From the NCBI GenBank assembly GCA_003575245.1, contig NMQN01000578.1:1-5080 (forward strand): a stretch of DNA of 5,080 bases, given 5' to 3'. The position numbers were made by a program, and so were the translations under genes. Source of the DNA: Candidatus Atribacteria bacterium 1244-E10-H5-B2 (GTDB taxonomy: Bacteria > Atribacterota > JS1 > SB-45 > 34-128). Within the stretch, counting starts at the first letter, position 1, and each line of letters opens with the position of its first letter. Of the stretch, positions 4,166 through 5,080 are shown one piece after another. Below the pieces are notes generated by a model, which was given only the letters and a program-made list of their open reading frames with translations, was not told where the DNA came from and did not search any database.

Positions 4166-5080
4166 ATGACAGAAATACAAGAAGAAGAAATTGATTTGCG
4201 CGAGTATATCAATGTGCTCTTAAAAAGAAAAGGTATTATTATCTTAATTTTTTTAATCGCGGTTATTACCGCCGCTATCGTAAGTTATTTTGTTTTACAA
4301 CCTGTTTATGAAGTAGATGTAGTTATAACAGTTTCAGAACCTAAGATTAAAAATTCACTTGTAGACGAAATTTCTTTAGAAGACTATAAAAACTTAATTA
4401 AAGATATTGAAATTGAAGAAGAACTAATACGAAAATTAAATTTAGATAAATCACCCCTTGAAGCAACTCCTTACGATTTAGAAAAAATGATTACTATAGA
4501 ACTACCAAAAGACACTAACCTTATAAAAATGAATTTACAGGCTTCCAATCCAAAATTAACCAAAGACATAATTAACACCTGGGCCACTTTATTTGTAGAT
4601 AAGAACAAAAGAGTATATTTTGATGAAGTAAAAAAAGCTAAAATTAGTGTCGAAGGTAGATTAAAACATGTTGAAAAGGATTTTTATGAAATTGAGGAGA
4701 AATTATTGAAATTTAATGAAACTGATAATGTGAAAACAATAGAAGATGAAATTAAATACAAAACAACAAAAATATTAGACTTTAAACCAAGGTTAATTGA
4801 TATTCAATTATCTTTAGAAAAAGAAAAGGCAGGAAAAGAATATATTACTACTGCAATAAATAAACAGGAAAAAATATTAAAATTAAATAAATCGGTAGTT
4901 GACGATCAATTTTTCCGACAATTACTGTCCAACATTACAGATGATAATCTCGAAATTGCTAATTTGACCTATGTTAGTGAAGAAATAAACCCAATTTATT
5001 ATAATTTAGCTCAACAGTTAATTTCTACAAATATTTCAATTAGTTCTTTAAAGGCAGAAGAGAATCAATTAACACAAAAT
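4166..5080 (+). CDS. Wzz-family polysaccharide chain-length determinant / co-polymerase, N-terminal 305 residues (3' end outside window)
   Basis: The frame is open from ATG 4166 to the last base. The N-terminus shows the Wzz signature: acidic cytoplasmic start, EIDLREYINVLLKRK (8-22), transmembrane helix at about 24-44, then PVYEVDVVITV (46-56). Residues from about 146 to 240 are rich in Lys and Glu and predicted helical, as in the periplasmic coiled-coil domain of this family. Such proteins are inner-membrane oligomers that set the modal length of O-antigen, capsule or exopolysaccharide, either with a Wzy polymerase or, when fused to or paired with a tyrosine kinase, in the Wza-Wzc export pathway. 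The C-terminal membrane helix and any kinase domain lie beyond the window, so class I (short Wzz) and Wzc-like forms cannot be separated. The ligase/polymerase upstream fits a Wzy-dependent locus. Codon use is as AT-rich as in the neighbours. Confidence 0.88.
   Translation, partial: MTEIQEEEIDLREYINVLLKRKGIIILIFLIAVITAAIVSYFVLQPVYEVDVVITVSEPKIKNSLVDEISLEDYKNLIKDIEIEEELIRKLNLDKSPLEATPYDLEKMITIELPKDTNLIKMNLQASNPKLTKDIINTWATLFVDKNKRVYFDEVKKAKISVEGRLKHVEKDFYEIEEKLLKFNETDNVKTIEDEIKYKTTKILDFKPRLIDIQLSLEKEKAGKEYITTAINKQEKILKLNKSVVDDQFFRQLLSNITDDNLEIANLTYVSEEINPIYYNLAQQLISTNISISSLKAEENQLTQN

Overview
The window is an AT-rich bacterial stretch with all genes on the + strand and unusually long, repeat-filled intergenic spaces. 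A Wzy_C/O-antigen-ligase-type polytopic protein, a Wzz-type chain-length determinant and lipoproteins point to a surface or exported polysaccharide locus in a diderm (Gram-negative-type) bacterium. The repeat-rich spacers, the stand-alone four-helix-bundle (S23/23S rRNA-IVP family) gene and the TPR-tailed ligase would suit an uncultured candidate-phylum lineage, but nothing here identifies the phylum.

Layout: (1) 1-236, the C-terminal end of a small secreted protein that is paralogous to the lipoprotein at 3229-3741. (2) 237-406, a leader made of 7-nt repeats. (3) 407-775, a four-helix-bundle protein lying between two directly repeated copies of the leader. (4) 865-2925, an O-antigen ligase/polymerase-family membrane protein with a C-terminal TPR domain, started by TTG. 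(5) 2926-3228, a spacer with an 8-nt array, a 7-nt array, a 57-bp MITE-like double hairpin and two more 7-nt arrays. (6) 3229-3741, a lipoprotein. (7) 3742-4165, a 424-bp spacer built almost wholly from 7- and 8-nt phased arrays plus one hairpin. (8) 4166 to the right edge, a Wzz-family protein cut by the window end.

The genes plausibly cooperate in polysaccharide assembly: the ligase/polymerase joins or polymerises lipid-linked glycan at the outer face of the inner membrane, and the Wzz protein sets chain length. The two related lipoproteins flank the ligase and have no known function. The four-helix-bundle gene looks like an intruder rather than a pathway member.

The most unusual feature is the organisation of the non-coding DNA. 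Nearly every spacer consists of short degenerate tandem words in strict 7-nt phase (families AACTGWA, ATCTTGC, ACTAACG/ACTATTC, TACGCTN, GTTNCAA, AGTTTTG) or 8-nt phase (GTTACCCN, NTAACYGG). Different word families are joined without loss of phase, and the arrays end within about 0-10 nt of the Shine-Dalgarno sequence of every gene whose start lies in the window. I saw no convincing promoter or intrinsic terminator, and no tRNA, rRNA or CRISPR array.
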